Below, in pieces: positions 16,368-23,678 of a DNA stretch of 38,005 nt (position 1 is its first letter; every line of letters begins with the position of its first letter). The DNA is from Gemmatimonadota bacterium (GTDB lineage: Bacteria; ARS69). The stretch lies in contig JASLLL010000028.1 in the NCBI GenBank assembly GCA_030747075.1, forward strand, positions 1 through 38,005, in the 5' to 3' direction. A program made the position numbers and the translations under genes. Under the pieces are notes generated by a model. It made no database searches and had not been told where the DNA came from. It was given only the letters and a program-made list of their open reading frames with translations.

Positions 16368-17495
16368 ATGCGAATCTGCCACCGCCACCGCCTTGCCCCC
16401 CTTCTGGCGCTCCTTCTGCCGGGTTGCCTCGCATCGCCGGAGCCTGCGGTGGTCGGCTGTGGCGTGAGTCCGGTGGTTCTCGATTTCGGCGAAACAGGGG
16501 TCGGCTTGCCGGTCGAGAGGTCGTTCACCATTGACAATCACGGGTCCTCCTCTTTCACGACCCGCGCCTCGTCCAGTTGCTCCTCTTTCGCCGTCACTTC
16601 GCCGTCTTATCGGTTGAGGCCCGGGGAGAGCATCGCCATCACCGTTCGATTCGCGCCACCGGCGGTCGGAGAGTACCAATGCGTTGTCCAGACGCTGTCC
16701 GGGTGCGTGGATGTGGTGTGCCGGGGGAGTGCGGTATCGCTTGCCGGGGACATGGTCCGGATCGACGCGGGCACCTTCACCATGGGAAGCCCGGTGACCG
16801 AGACCGGGCATCAGCTTGGCGAAAACCTCCACGAAGTCACCATCTCCGCGCCTTTCCTGATGGGCGTCCGCGAGATCACGCAGGCCCGCTACCGGATGCT
16901 CACGGGAGAAAGCCCGTCCGCATCCGTGATCGCCGGGGACGACGCTCCCGTAGAGATGGTGAGCTGGTACGACGCGGTTCGCTTCTGCAACGCGCTCTCC
17001 GTATCCGAGGGACTCCGGGCCGTCTATGCCATCGAAGGCATGGAGGTCAGCTGGGCGCGCGAGGGAAACGGCTACCGGCTCCCCACGGAGGCGGAATGGG
17101 AGTACGCCTGCCGTGGAGGGACTACGACGGAGCTTTCCACCGGCGCGCTGACGGCGCAGGGATGCGACCCGGACTCGCTTCTGGAGGAGTTGGGCTGGTA
17201 CTGCGGAAACGCGGCCTCCACCACCCATGCCACCGGCGCAAAGGACGCGGGCGCGCACGGGCTCTTCGATATGCACGGGAATGTTGCCGAGTGGGTCTGG
17301 GACTACTATGCCGCGTTGTCCCTGGGGGCGGAAACGGACCCCTCCGGCCCGCCGACGGGGGGGACCCGCGTGATTCGCGGGGGCGGCTGGAACGATTTCG
17401 CGATCGGGTGCCGGTCGGCGGCGCGTCCCCAGTTCCACCCGGCGGGAATGGCGCAGTTCGTGGGGTTTCGGGTGGTGAGGAATGCGGTGGACTGA
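16368..17495 (+). CDS. Lipoprotein with ASH-like and SUMF1/FGE-like domains
   Basis: The product is 375 aa. ATG at 16368 gives a lipoprotein signal (LAPLLALLLPGC, lipid-acceptor Cys20). Residues of about 28-118 form an Ig-like domain of the choice-of-anchor/ASH type (PVVLDFGETGVG, RSFTIDNHGSSSF, IAITVRFAPPAVGEYQC). Residues of about 130-375 are a formylglycine-generating-enzyme (SUMF1) domain: VRIDAGTFTMGSP, GYRLPTEAEWEYACRGG, GLFDMHGNVAEWVWD, TRVIRGGGWND and VGFRVVRN. The two catalytic cysteines of true FGE are not both present; only GCRSAAR is seen at the relevant place. It is therefore more likely a binding or structural member of the superfamily than a sulfatase activator. The gene stands alone, with a candidate terminator just downstream. 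Confidence 0.88.
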   Translation: MRICHRHRLAPLLALLLPGCLASPEPAVVGCGVSPVVLDFGETGVGLPVERSFTIDNHGSSSFTTRASSSCSSFAVTSPSYRLRPGESIAITVRFAPPAVGEYQCVVQTLSGCVDVVCRGSAVSLAGDMVRIDAGTFTMGSPVTETGHQLGENLHEVTISAPFLMGVREITQARYRMLTGESPSASVIAGDDAPVEMVSWYDAVRFCNALSVSEGLRAVYAIEGMEVSWAREGNGYRLPTEAEWEYACRGGTTTELSTGALTAQGCDPDSLLEELGWYCGNAASTTHATGAKDAGAHGLFDMHGNVAEWVWDYYAALSLGAETDPSGPPTGGTRVIRGGGWNDFAIGCRSAARPQFHPAGMAQFVGFRVVRNAVD

Positions 17496-17504
17496 AGCGA
17501 AACA

Positions 17505-17520
17505 CACCCGCAACAGGGTG
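17505..17520 (+). terminator. Weak hairpin after the SUMF1-domain lipoprotein
   Basis: CACCC/GGGTG stem with a 6-nt GCAACA loop starts 10 nt after the stop codon and is followed by AGTTCTTG rather than a proper T-run. It is a candidate only. Confidence 0.35.
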
Positions 17521-17583
17521 AGTTCTTGCGCCCCCGCCCACTCTCGGTTCCTGCCGCGTGCCAAAATCCCGGCAAGGTTCCTC

Positions 17584-17612
17584 TTGACGGTCCCGTCCCG
17601 ATCCCATAAGAG
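17584..17612 (+). promoter_or_regulatory. Candidate promoter for the zinc-ribbon gene and its leader
   Basis: TTGACG (17584-17589) and TAAGAG (17607-17612) are 17 bp apart. The -35 is strong and the -10 poor. Transcription from near 17619 would give a leader of about 205 nt ahead of the ATG at 17827. Confidence 0.45.
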
Positions 17613-17826
17613 AATCATGCTCTTGTGCGGTTTCCTTGAGGTTTCGCGTTCCCGGTCTCACCCGTGGGCCGGACGGTAGTCCGCGCACGGACACGATCGC
17701 TTCCCCGGGTGGGGGAGCCGTCGCCTCCGGTCGAGTCGAGGATGAGCCTCATTCGTCCGGCGCAGGGGAAGATTCCCGTCGCCGTCGGGCCGTCCGTGGG
17801 GAAGTGTCCAGTGAGGGGGGGGGAGC

Positions 17827-18027
17827 ATGGACTTTGAGGGACAGGGATTTCCAGCCTGCCAATCCTGTGATGGCGGAGTGTTGATTCCGCTGAGCGATTA
17901 TGGCCGCGACGGAGCCCCGATCACCTACAAGGCCTGGGTCTGCATCAATCCTGAGTGCGGATTCCACCTTCGGATCGACAACGGGGAGATTTCCTGCGGG
18001 AATTCCGTGGGCCGGTCCCACAAGTAG
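17827..18027 (+). CDS. Small zinc-ribbon protein
   Basis: The product is 66 aa. ATG at 17827 is preceded by a long purine tract (GAGGGGGGGGAG), an unusually strong Shine-Dalgarno region. The sequence has paired cysteines, PACQSCDG near the N terminus and VCINPECGFHLRI about 30 residues later, forming a probable CxxC...CxxxxC zinc ribbon, plus a further Cys in GEISCGNS. Conserved-looking core text (VLIPLSDYGRDGA, TYKAWVC) resembles small uncharacterised zinc-ribbon proteins found in diverse bacteria. It has no signal peptide and is probably cytoplasmic; nucleic-acid or protein binding is only a guess. The next gene begins 98 bp downstream, so co-transcription with nnr is possible. Confidence 0.7.
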   Translation: MDFEGQGFPACQSCDGGVLIPLSDYGRDGAPITYKAWVCINPECGFHLRIDNGEISCGNSVGRSHK

Positions 18028-18125
18028 CCGACTCTCGCGGACCGCTGACCGACTCGCCGTTCAAGCGGGTCGCTTTGTCACCCGACCATAGAGGAGGGGC
18101 CGTGTCGGCCCGACCGGAGGGGATG

Positions 18126-19721
18126 ATGAGGGTCGTTACTGCGTCCGAGATGAGGGAGATCGACCGCCGGGCCATTGAGGAGCATGGAGTCGCCAGCCTG
18201 GATCTGATGGAGTGCGCCGGGACGGCCGCCGCCCAGGCCATCCGTGGTACAGGAGTGGGCGAGGGCACTCCCTTTGTGTTCCTGTGCGGCAAGGGAAACA
18301 ACGGCGGCGACGGATTCGTGGCCGCGCGAGTCCTTCGAAAGGCGGGTCATCCGGTGATCTGCTGGATCATCGGCGAACGGGACGAACTGACCGCTGAGAC
18401 GCTGCGAAATGTCGTCGGCGCCGAGGACTGCGGCGTCGTGGTGAAGCCGTACCGCCCGGGCGAATCGGAAGACGCGATCCGTGCAGACCTGGCCGCCTCC
18501 ACGGCCCTCGTCGATGCGCTGCTCGGCACCGGATCGAAGGGGACGCTGCGGCCGCCCATTCGCGAACTGACTCGCCTGCTCAACGATTCGCGCCGCCCCG
18601 TCTTCGCCCTCGACATCCCGACCGGCGTGGACTCGGACACGGGTGCGACAGACGAGGATGCCGTGCGTGCCCTCGGGACGATCACCTTCGGGTATCCGAA
18701 ACGCGGCATGTATGTCATGCCGGGCCGGGATCACTGCGGGGACATCACGGTGGTGGATCTCGGCTACCCGCCGGACAACTCCGGCAGCGTCACCGGCGTC
18801 CTCCTCTGGCAGGAAGTGGGAAGTTACTGCCCCCCGAGGGATGCGCGCGGGCACAAGGGTTCCTTTGGCCGGGTCGCCGTGGTTGCCGGCTCCCCCGGGA
18901 TGACCGGGGCTGCCTGCCTGGCCTCCGAGGCGGCGCTCCGCTCGGGAGCGGGCGTGGTGAAGCTGCTCGTTCCGGAGAGCCTCGTGACGCTGTGTGCCAC
19001 GAAGCTCACCGAGGTCATGGTCTTCGGCCTTCCGGAAGAACCGGGTGGCGTGCTGGGTGCGGCCGCCGTGGATGCCTGCGCCCCCTTCCTGGGCGAAGCC
19101 GATGCCGTCCTTCTCGGGCCGGGCCTGTCGATGGCGGACTCCGTGCGAGATTTCGTGCGGTCGGTTCTCCCGCGCATCGATCGGCCTCTCGTGCTTGACG
19201 CGGACGGACTGAACGCTCTGGAGGAAGACGACACCGGCGCGGCGAGCGGCCTTGCCGGAGGGCGGGCCATCATCACGCCCCATGTCGGCGAACTGGCACG
19301 GATCACCGGGCGAACGCCGGAGGAGCTTCTGGGGGATCCGGTAGCCTCGGCGCGATATGCCGCGGGGGATCTCCGGTGCGAGGTGATCTTCAAGGGGTCG
19401 CCGTCCATTGTGGCTTCCCCCGGCGGGTCGGCGGACCTCTGTTCACTCGGGACGGACGCGATGGCAACGGCCGGTTCCGGCGATGTTCTCGCGGGTCTTC
19501 TCACGGGGATTCTCGCGCAGGGCTACGAAGCCTCCGCCGCCGCCCGCGTGGGCGTCATGGTACACAGTCGCGCCGGAGACATTGCCGCCGGCGAACTCAG
19601 CCGCCGCGGTACGCTTGCGGGGGATATCCTCCGATGCGTGCCGTATGCCTGGCGGGACCTGGAAGCTCCCGCCGAGGAGGCTTCCCCCGATGAAACGGGG
19701 GAGGGAGCTGACGGGGAATGA
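18126..19721 (+). CDS. nnr: Bifunctional NAD(P)H-hydrate epimerase/dehydratase
   Basis: The product is 531 aa. Two adjacent ATGs (18123, 18126) follow GGAGG at 18116-18120; the second has the better 5-nt spacing. A GTG at 18102 is a weaker alternative. The enzyme repairs damaged NAD(P)HX: the N-terminal YjeF_N domain epimerises R- to S-NADHX (GKGNNGGDGF at about 55-64, then LVDALLGTG and ALDIPTGVDSDTG). The C-terminal domain dehydrates S-NAD(P)HX at the expense of ADP or ATP (GHKGSFGRVAVVAGS at about 242, LVLDADGLNAL at about 355, ITPHVGELARI, ATAGSGDVLAGLLTG at about 448). Length and domain order are normal for the fused enzyme. The Glu/Asp-rich tail encodes a CCCCCG/CGGGGG hairpin just before thiL. 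Its stop overlaps the thiL start (ATGA). Confidence 0.95.
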   Translation: MRVVTASEMREIDRRAIEEHGVASLDLMECAGTAAAQAIRGTGVGEGTPFVFLCGKGNNGGDGFVAARVLRKAGHPVICWIIGERDELTAETLRNVVGAEDCGVVVKPYRPGESEDAIRADLAASTALVDALLGTGSKGTLRPPIRELTRLLNDSRRPVFALDIPTGVDSDTGATDEDAVRALGTITFGYPKRGMYVMPGRDHCGDITVVDLGYPPDNSGSVTGVLLWQEVGSYCPPRDARGHKGSFGRVAVVAGSPGMTGAACLASEAALRSGAGVVKLLVPESLVTLCATKLTEVMVFGLPEEPGGVLGAAAVDACAPFLGEADAVLLGPGLSMADSVRDFVRSVLPRIDRPLVLDADGLNALEEDDTGAASGLAGGRAIITPHVGELARITGRTPEELLGDPVASARYAAGDLRCEVIFKGSPSIVASPGGSADLCSLGTDAMATAGSGDVLAGLLTGILAQGYEASAAARVGVMVHSRAGDIAAGELSRRGTLAGDILRCVPYAWRDLEAPAEEASPDETGEGADGE

Positions 19722-20791
19722 TCGTCTCCGAACTCGGAGAGGCGGGCCTGATTGAGCTCTTCCGAAACTGGACCGGCGGATCCGCCCGTCGGGTGATTCT
19801 GGGCCCGGGCGATGACGCCGCGATTCTCCGCGCGACGGGAGACCGGTCGCTGGTCGTCTCCACGGATGCGTTCCGGGAGGGCGTCCACTTCACCCGCGAG
19901 GTGTTCTCCTCCGACGAAATCGGACACAAGATGATGGTCGCCGCATTGTCTGATCTGGCGGCGATGGGTGCGGAGGGTTTCGCCGCTTTCGTCAATGTCC
20001 ACATCCCGCCCGATACGCCGGTCGAGTTCCTGCGCGGGGTGTATCTCGGGATGGACCGGGTGGCCGACTCCTGCGGTGTGTCCATCGCCGGAGGAGACAC
20101 CGTCCGCGCCCCGGAGGCCGCGTTCGGCATCACCGTGCTCGGTACGGTGGAGCCGGGCTGCGCGATTCGGCGTGACGGCGCCTGCGAGGGCGACCTCATC
20201 TGCGTCAGCGGGGAGCTGGGCAAATCGGAAGCCGGGCGCCTGCTTCTCACCGGCGCCGCGAAGGGACGATTCTCCGCCGCTTCCCGGTCCACGGCGGAAT
20301 CCGCACACCGAAGCCCGTGGCCCCGCTTCGATGTCTCCCGAATGCTGGTCTCGCTGGAGCGAACGGTGGTGGATTCCGAAACCGGCCTCTCCGGGGTTCA
20401 CGCTGTCCGCCCGAGCGCCATGATGGACTTGAGCGACGGACTCGGGATCGACCTCGGGCGTCTCTGTGAAGCCAGCCATGTCGGGTGCGAACTGGACGAG
20501 GACCGGGTGCCGGTCTGCGATGCCGCGCGTCGCATTGCCGCCCGTCGCGACAGTCGCGCGGTGGACTTTGCGCTCGGAGGCGGCGAGGACTTCGAACTCC
20601 TCTTCACACTGTCCCCCGAGGACAAGGCCGTCGTTTTCGAAACCGCGGCATCCGCAGGGCTTGCGCTGACCTGCGTCGGGAGGATCGGCCCGGTTCGCGA
20701 CGGCCGCCTGCTGATTCGCCCGGACGGGTCGAGGGAATCGCTGCCGGAGTTCGGTTTCGACCACTTCCCGGCCTCCGGCTTTCGGCGGTGA
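19718..20791 (+). CDS. thiL: Thiamine-monophosphate kinase
   Basis: The product is 357 aa. ATG at 19718 overlaps the nnr stop by 4 nt. ThiL phosphorylates thiamine monophosphate to thiamine diphosphate with ATP, the last step of cofactor synthesis. Family motifs are in order: GPGDDAAIL near residue 29, STDAFREGVHF near 47, LSDLAAMGA, IAGGDTVRA, then DLSDGLGIDLGRLC and GGGEDFELLF in the C-terminal half. The stretch between about 170 and 215 (TGAAKGRFSAASRSTAESAH) is a loop in which members vary. Translational coupling to nnr groups two cofactor-maintenance genes; no other thi gene or THI-box is seen in the window. Confidence 0.95.
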   Translation: MIVSELGEAGLIELFRNWTGGSARRVILGPGDDAAILRATGDRSLVVSTDAFREGVHFTREVFSSDEIGHKMMVAALSDLAAMGAEGFAAFVNVHIPPDTPVEFLRGVYLGMDRVADSCGVSIAGGDTVRAPEAAFGITVLGTVEPGCAIRRDGACEGDLICVSGELGKSEAGRLLLTGAAKGRFSAASRSTAESAHRSPWPRFDVSRMLVSLERTVVDSETGLSGVHAVRPSAMMDLSDGLGIDLGRLCEASHVGCELDEDRVPVCDAARRIAARRDSRAVDFALGGGEDFELLFTLSPEDKAVVFETAASAGLALTCVGRIGPVRDGRLLIRPDGSRESLPEFGFDHFPASGFRR

Positions 20792-20799
20792 GGCGCCCC

Positions 20800-20818
20800 G
20801 TCCGCCGAACGGACCTTT
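20800..20818 (+). terminator. Small hairpin after thiL
   Basis: GTCCG/CGGAC stem with a 5-nt loop lies 9 nt after the thiL stop and is followed by CTTT. It is a plausible weak intrinsic terminator for nnr-thiL. Confidence 0.4.
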
Positions 20819-20846
20819 CGCCGTGGCGGGTCGTGCCGGTCGCGGC

Positions 20847-20852
20847 TACACT
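20847..20852 (+). promoter_or_regulatory. Possible -10 element for the beta-propeller gene
   Basis: TACACT lies 24 nt before the ATG at 20877. It is followed by a GGGGAG Shine-Dalgarno sequence. No convincing -35 is present. Confidence 0.3.
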
Positions 20853-20876
20853 TCCCGTTCGCCCGGGGAGAATCGC

Positions 20877-22130
20877 ATGACGCTCCGCACTTTCACGCTG
20901 TTCGCCATCGCCAGCGCGCTCGTCCTGTCGGCGTGCCTCGTGCCTCGCACCCTGGCGGCTCCCGTCATCGGACACGGCTTCACGGGAGAGTGGGCACTTG
21001 CGTGGTCGTGCGGCCGCGACGGAGCGCTCCGGAACGATTTCCGCGAAGTCGCCGGGGATGAAGCCGCCTTCCCGGTCACCTGGACCGTGATCGACCCGGC
21101 GGGGAAAGCTCCGCGCCTCCTGAAGTTCGGCAGGGATGGCCAGGTCGCCCGGGACATGGCTCTCCTCTCCGGAGAGGAGGCGATGGGTTCGGAAGACGGC
21201 AGCGTGTTCGTGGCGTGGCGACCGGATCCGTCGGAGTCGAGCTGGGATGCCTTCCGCTTCTTCCACAGTGAGAGTGACGAACCCGCGTGGGAAGCCTCCG
21301 CGCCGGGCCGCCCCATTCTCTTCTCCGCGGACGGCCGGACCTTTGTGATTGCCCGGACGCTGCACGGGAAGGACCGCTTCGCCCGGTCGGAGATCGACGG
21401 CGCGGGGAGTCTGCGCCTGGTGGGGGCCGATGGCGAAGTTCGCGGGGATCTGCCGTTCCACCCGACATTCAGCCGATTCACATCGGTGGGCAGCCAGCTG
21501 GTTCTTCTGCACGACAGGGAACTCCTTGTCCTCGACCGGTTCGGCGCGCTGGCCTGGAATCGGGAGGTTCCGCTCGATCATCTGGTCGTGCGCGGAGGGC
21601 TTTCGAATCTCTCAGTCGGGGGGGATCGGATTGCGGTCGGCGGGGGCGGGGACCAGCCCGCCGGCGAGGGGTTTTCCGAGTTTCTCCATCCGCCTCGTGC
21701 CTCCAGCCTCATGGTGTTTCGCAGCGACGGGGAACTCCTGTGGTCCCGGACCGACTCCGAAGAGCATGGCCCCCGATCGCATCTCTCCTGCGAACTGTCG
21801 GCGGATGGAACGGTCCTCGCGACCTTCCACACGAATCCACGCGAAGATGTCATTACGCTTCACGACGCCGCTGGCGGGGAAGTCCTCTGGGCGAAGACCA
21901 TTCTCCGGCGACCCGGAACGAAGACGCTTTCGATTTCGCCGGACGGTGAGCTGATCGTTCTGGTGCGCGGGGATGTGAAGCCGCAGGTCTACGCCTGGAG
22001 CCGTGACGGAGCGCTGGAGTGGGACGGGATCCTGCCGTTCCAGACCCGGTTCGGCCGGATGGCCGGAACGGACCTTCTGCTGCTGGATCATCACATCGTG
22101 CGCCTGGTGACCGCCTCCGACCTACGGTAG
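20877..22130 (+). CDS. Exported beta-propeller (PQQ/WD-like) protein
   Basis: The product is 417 aa. ATG at 20877 has GGGGAG 6 nt upstream and gives an N-terminal export signal (LFAIASALVLSAC). LSAC is an acceptable lipobox, so it may be a lipoprotein; a conventional signal peptide cleaved after LAA is the alternative. The rest is a repetitive beta-rich protein with blade-like units: VFVAWRPDPSESSWDAFRF, LVLLHDRELLVLDRFGALAW, SLMVFRSDGELLWSR, DVITLHDAAGGEVLWAK and PQVYAWSRDGALEWDG. This is the pattern of PQQ-like or WD-type propellers such as outer-membrane assembly scaffolds. No ligand can be assigned. Its 3' end overlaps the convergent gene (22122) by 9 nt on the opposite strand. Confidence 0.85.
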   Translation: MTLRTFTLFAIASALVLSACLVPRTLAAPVIGHGFTGEWALAWSCGRDGALRNDFREVAGDEAAFPVTWTVIDPAGKAPRLLKFGRDGQVARDMALLSGEEAMGSEDGSVFVAWRPDPSESSWDAFRFFHSESDEPAWEASAPGRPILFSADGRTFVIARTLHGKDRFARSEIDGAGSLRLVGADGEVRGDLPFHPTFSRFTSVGSQLVLLHDRELLVLDRFGALAWNREVPLDHLVVRGGLSNLSVGGDRIAVGGGGDQPAGEGFSEFLHPPRASSLMVFRSDGELLWSRTDSEEHGPRSHLSCELSADGTVLATFHTNPREDVITLHDAAGGEVLWAKTILRRPGTKTLSISPDGELIVLVRGDVKPQVYAWSRDGALEWDGILPFQTRFGRMAGTDLLLLDHHIVRLVTASDLR

Positions 22131-23552
22131 CCCGGGCCGTACGAACACCACCTTTTCGCGAATCATCGAAGCCGTCCCGGGCGGGGCCTTTCGCGGCCTG
22201 CGCACATAGCGCTTCTCCGTATATGCGACCGGCACCACGCCCGCATTGCGCTGTTTGGAGTAGTGCGCGGCGATGGCCGCCGTGGCACGAATCGTCTCCC
22301 GCGAGGGTTCGCCCTTTCCCGACGCGTGCCGGAGCACCACATGGCTGCCCTCGGCGCCGCGTGCGTGGAACCACAGATCGCGCGGGGAGGCGTGCCGGTG
22401 GGTGAGTTCGTCATTCTGCCGGGCGGATCTCCCCACCCAGACTTCCCAGTCTCCGGGCAGGAGGTACACGCGGGGACGAAAGCCCGCGGGCAACCCGGCG
22501 GCCTTGCCGTCGCCCCCGGCCTGTGGAGAGGTTGCGGCAGGTGGAGGGTCGCGCAGGAACTCCTCGCCCGCCTTCGCGAGGAATGCGGCCCCGGGGTTGG
22601 CATCCAGCTCCGCAAGCACCGCATCCGCCTTCGCGATCGCCTCCTCCTGTGCGGCACGCTGCTCGTCCAGTTTCGTCCGCCCGCGTGCGAGCCGCTTCGC
22701 CTTTCGGAAGAGCGCGTCGACATTTTCCCGGGCGTCGAGTTTCGGATCCAGCGGGATGGAGACTTCGCCCGACCCGTCAAAGGCGGGCAGCCGGGCAACC
22801 TCCATTCCGCGGCGCACTTCGCCCGGCCGAGACGCCAGAAGTTCCGCCTGTGCGCGGATTTCCTCCGCGCGGTCGGCCTCCACGATCCGCTCGCCGACCT
22901 TCCGCAGCGTTCGGGCCGCGCGCTTTCGTCTCCGCGAAACGGCCCGCCGGATCTCTGTCGCGACCGACTCCCGGCTGCCGTCCGCTTCGGGTTCCCCCCA
23001 TCGCCGGGCGGCTTCGGCCGATGGACTCCCGCCCTCCCACGGCGTGGCGTCCTCTTCGCCCGCTCCCGCCGCCGGTCCGGCCCCCGGGGGGGTATACGCG
23101 ACCCCCGGCACGACTTGCCGGGACCGCTCCTTCCCGTCAAATGTCCGAACGCATCCGAGAACCCGGTTCCCGCTGCCGATCAGCACGAGGTTTGCGAATC
23201 GTGGAATCAGCTCCCCAACGAGTACCAGCTCCGGGTGGGTTTCGTCCTCCCGATCGAAGCGAAGGCGCACCACGCGCCCGCCGGGCTCTCGCTCCAGATC
23301 CCGCAGGACCGCGCCCTTGAGCGGCGCACCCATCGGGCCGGTCGTCTTGCGCAGCGGGGCGGGCACGGACCCGACTTCCGCGAGCCGCAGATGGTTCCAG
23401 TCCGGGTGCGCCGAGAGATACAGCCCGTCGCGCGGCCCGGAAAAGCGCAGAAAGAGGCCGTATCGGCCCCCGCGGTCGATCCGCGAGACCTCTTTTCCGG
23501 CGAAGGCGTGCCGGATTTCCTGGAGGATTGCCTCGATCAGGTCTGGATCCAT
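22122..23552 (-). CDS. rqcH: NFACT/RqcH-family ribosome quality control protein
   Basis: The product is 476 aa. The ATG at 23552 (MDPDLIEAILQEI) fits the usual NFACT N terminus, although no Shine-Dalgarno sequence is present. Family members bind obstructed 50S subunits with peptidyl-tRNA and, in RqcH, recruit Ala-tRNA to add C-terminal alanine tails. Domains: NFACT-N (about 1-170), helical coiled-coil region (about 205-340), and a C-terminal NFACT-R domain with GDWEVWVGRSARQNDELT, PRDLWFHARGAEGSHVVL and HYSKQRNAGVVPVAYTEK. The Asp-Arg pair reported as essential in the NFACT-N domain appears as Gly92-Arg93 (PGGRVVRLRF). A Gly/Pro-rich insert (about 162-200) is present and the whole is shorter than the roughly 570 aa typical of Firmicutes. 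Transcription is divergent from yicC. Confidence 0.88.
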   Translation of the reverse strand: MDPDLIEAILQEIRHAFAGKEVSRIDRGGRYGLFLRFSGPRDGLYLSAHPDWNHLRLAEVGSVPAPLRKTTGPMGAPLKGAVLRDLEREPGGRVVRLRFDREDETHPELVLVGELIPRFANLVLIGSGNRVLGCVRTFDGKERSRQVVPGVAYTPPGAGPAAGAGEEDATPWEGGSPSAEAARRWGEPEADGSRESVATEIRRAVSRRRKRAARTLRKVGERIVEADRAEEIRAQAELLASRPGEVRRGMEVARLPAFDGSGEVSIPLDPKLDARENVDALFRKAKRLARGRTKLDEQRAAQEEAIAKADAVLAELDANPGAAFLAKAGEEFLRDPPPAATSPQAGGDGKAAGLPAGFRPRVYLLPGDWEVWVGRSARQNDELTHRHASPRDLWFHARGAEGSHVVLRHASGKGEPSRETIRATAAIAAHYSKQRNAGVVPVAYTEKRYVRRPRKAPPGTASMIREKVVFVRPGLP

Positions 23553-23559
23553 GCGCGGC

Positions 23560-23565
23560 AGTATA
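23560..23565 (-). promoter_or_regulatory. -10 element for rqcH, consistent with a leaderless transcript
   Basis: On the minus strand TATACT (23565-23560) ends 7 nt before the ATG at 23552. No ribosome-binding site lies between. The -35 region is weak. Confidence 0.45.
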
Positions 23566-23611
23566 CGCACACCACGGCGTGGCGTCCGTGTCTTCCCGGC
23601 GGTTGCGTCGC

Positions 23612-23641
23612 TTGACCGGGCGAGGTTCGCTGCCGTATGCT
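23612..23641 (+). promoter_or_regulatory. Promoter of yicC-gmk-rpoZ-coaBC
   Basis: TTGACC (23612-23617) and TATGCT (23636-23641) are 18 bp apart. The transcript would start near 23648, about 30 nt ahead of the GTG start at 23679, and includes GGAGG at 23669-23673. Confidence 0.7.
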
Positions 23642-23678
23642 CCCCCGTCCCCTGCCCACCTGTTTCCCGGAGGCCCCC

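Larger units (their letters stand above)
17496..17826. other. 331-bp gene-free stretch: terminator, promoter, structured leader
   Basis: No convincing protein is encoded here. The stretch begins with the weak hairpin at 17505-17520, holds a promoter candidate at 17584-17612 and then about 200 nt rich in local hairpins before the ATG at 17827. The hairpins include CGGAC-GGTA-GTCCG at 17670-17683, GCTTCCCC-GGGT-GGGGGAGC at 17699-17718 (closed by one G-T pair), and CGGACGG near 17670 that can pair with CCGTCCG near 17790. I found no 4.5S, tmRNA or RNase P signature. It may be an untranslated regulatory leader or a small RNA. Confidence 0.5.

Noticed and set aside
17613-17826. 4.5S RNA, tmRNA, RNase P RNA or 6S RNA in the leader region
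   Set aside because: No GGTCAGGTCCGGAAGGAAGC, no tRNA-like end, no RNase P core motif and no clear 6S central bubble could be found.
19660-19721. End of nnr as a further copy of the 1-113 repeat family
   Set aside because: It shares only GAGGCTTCCC and a general hairpin layout, which is within chance at this GC content.
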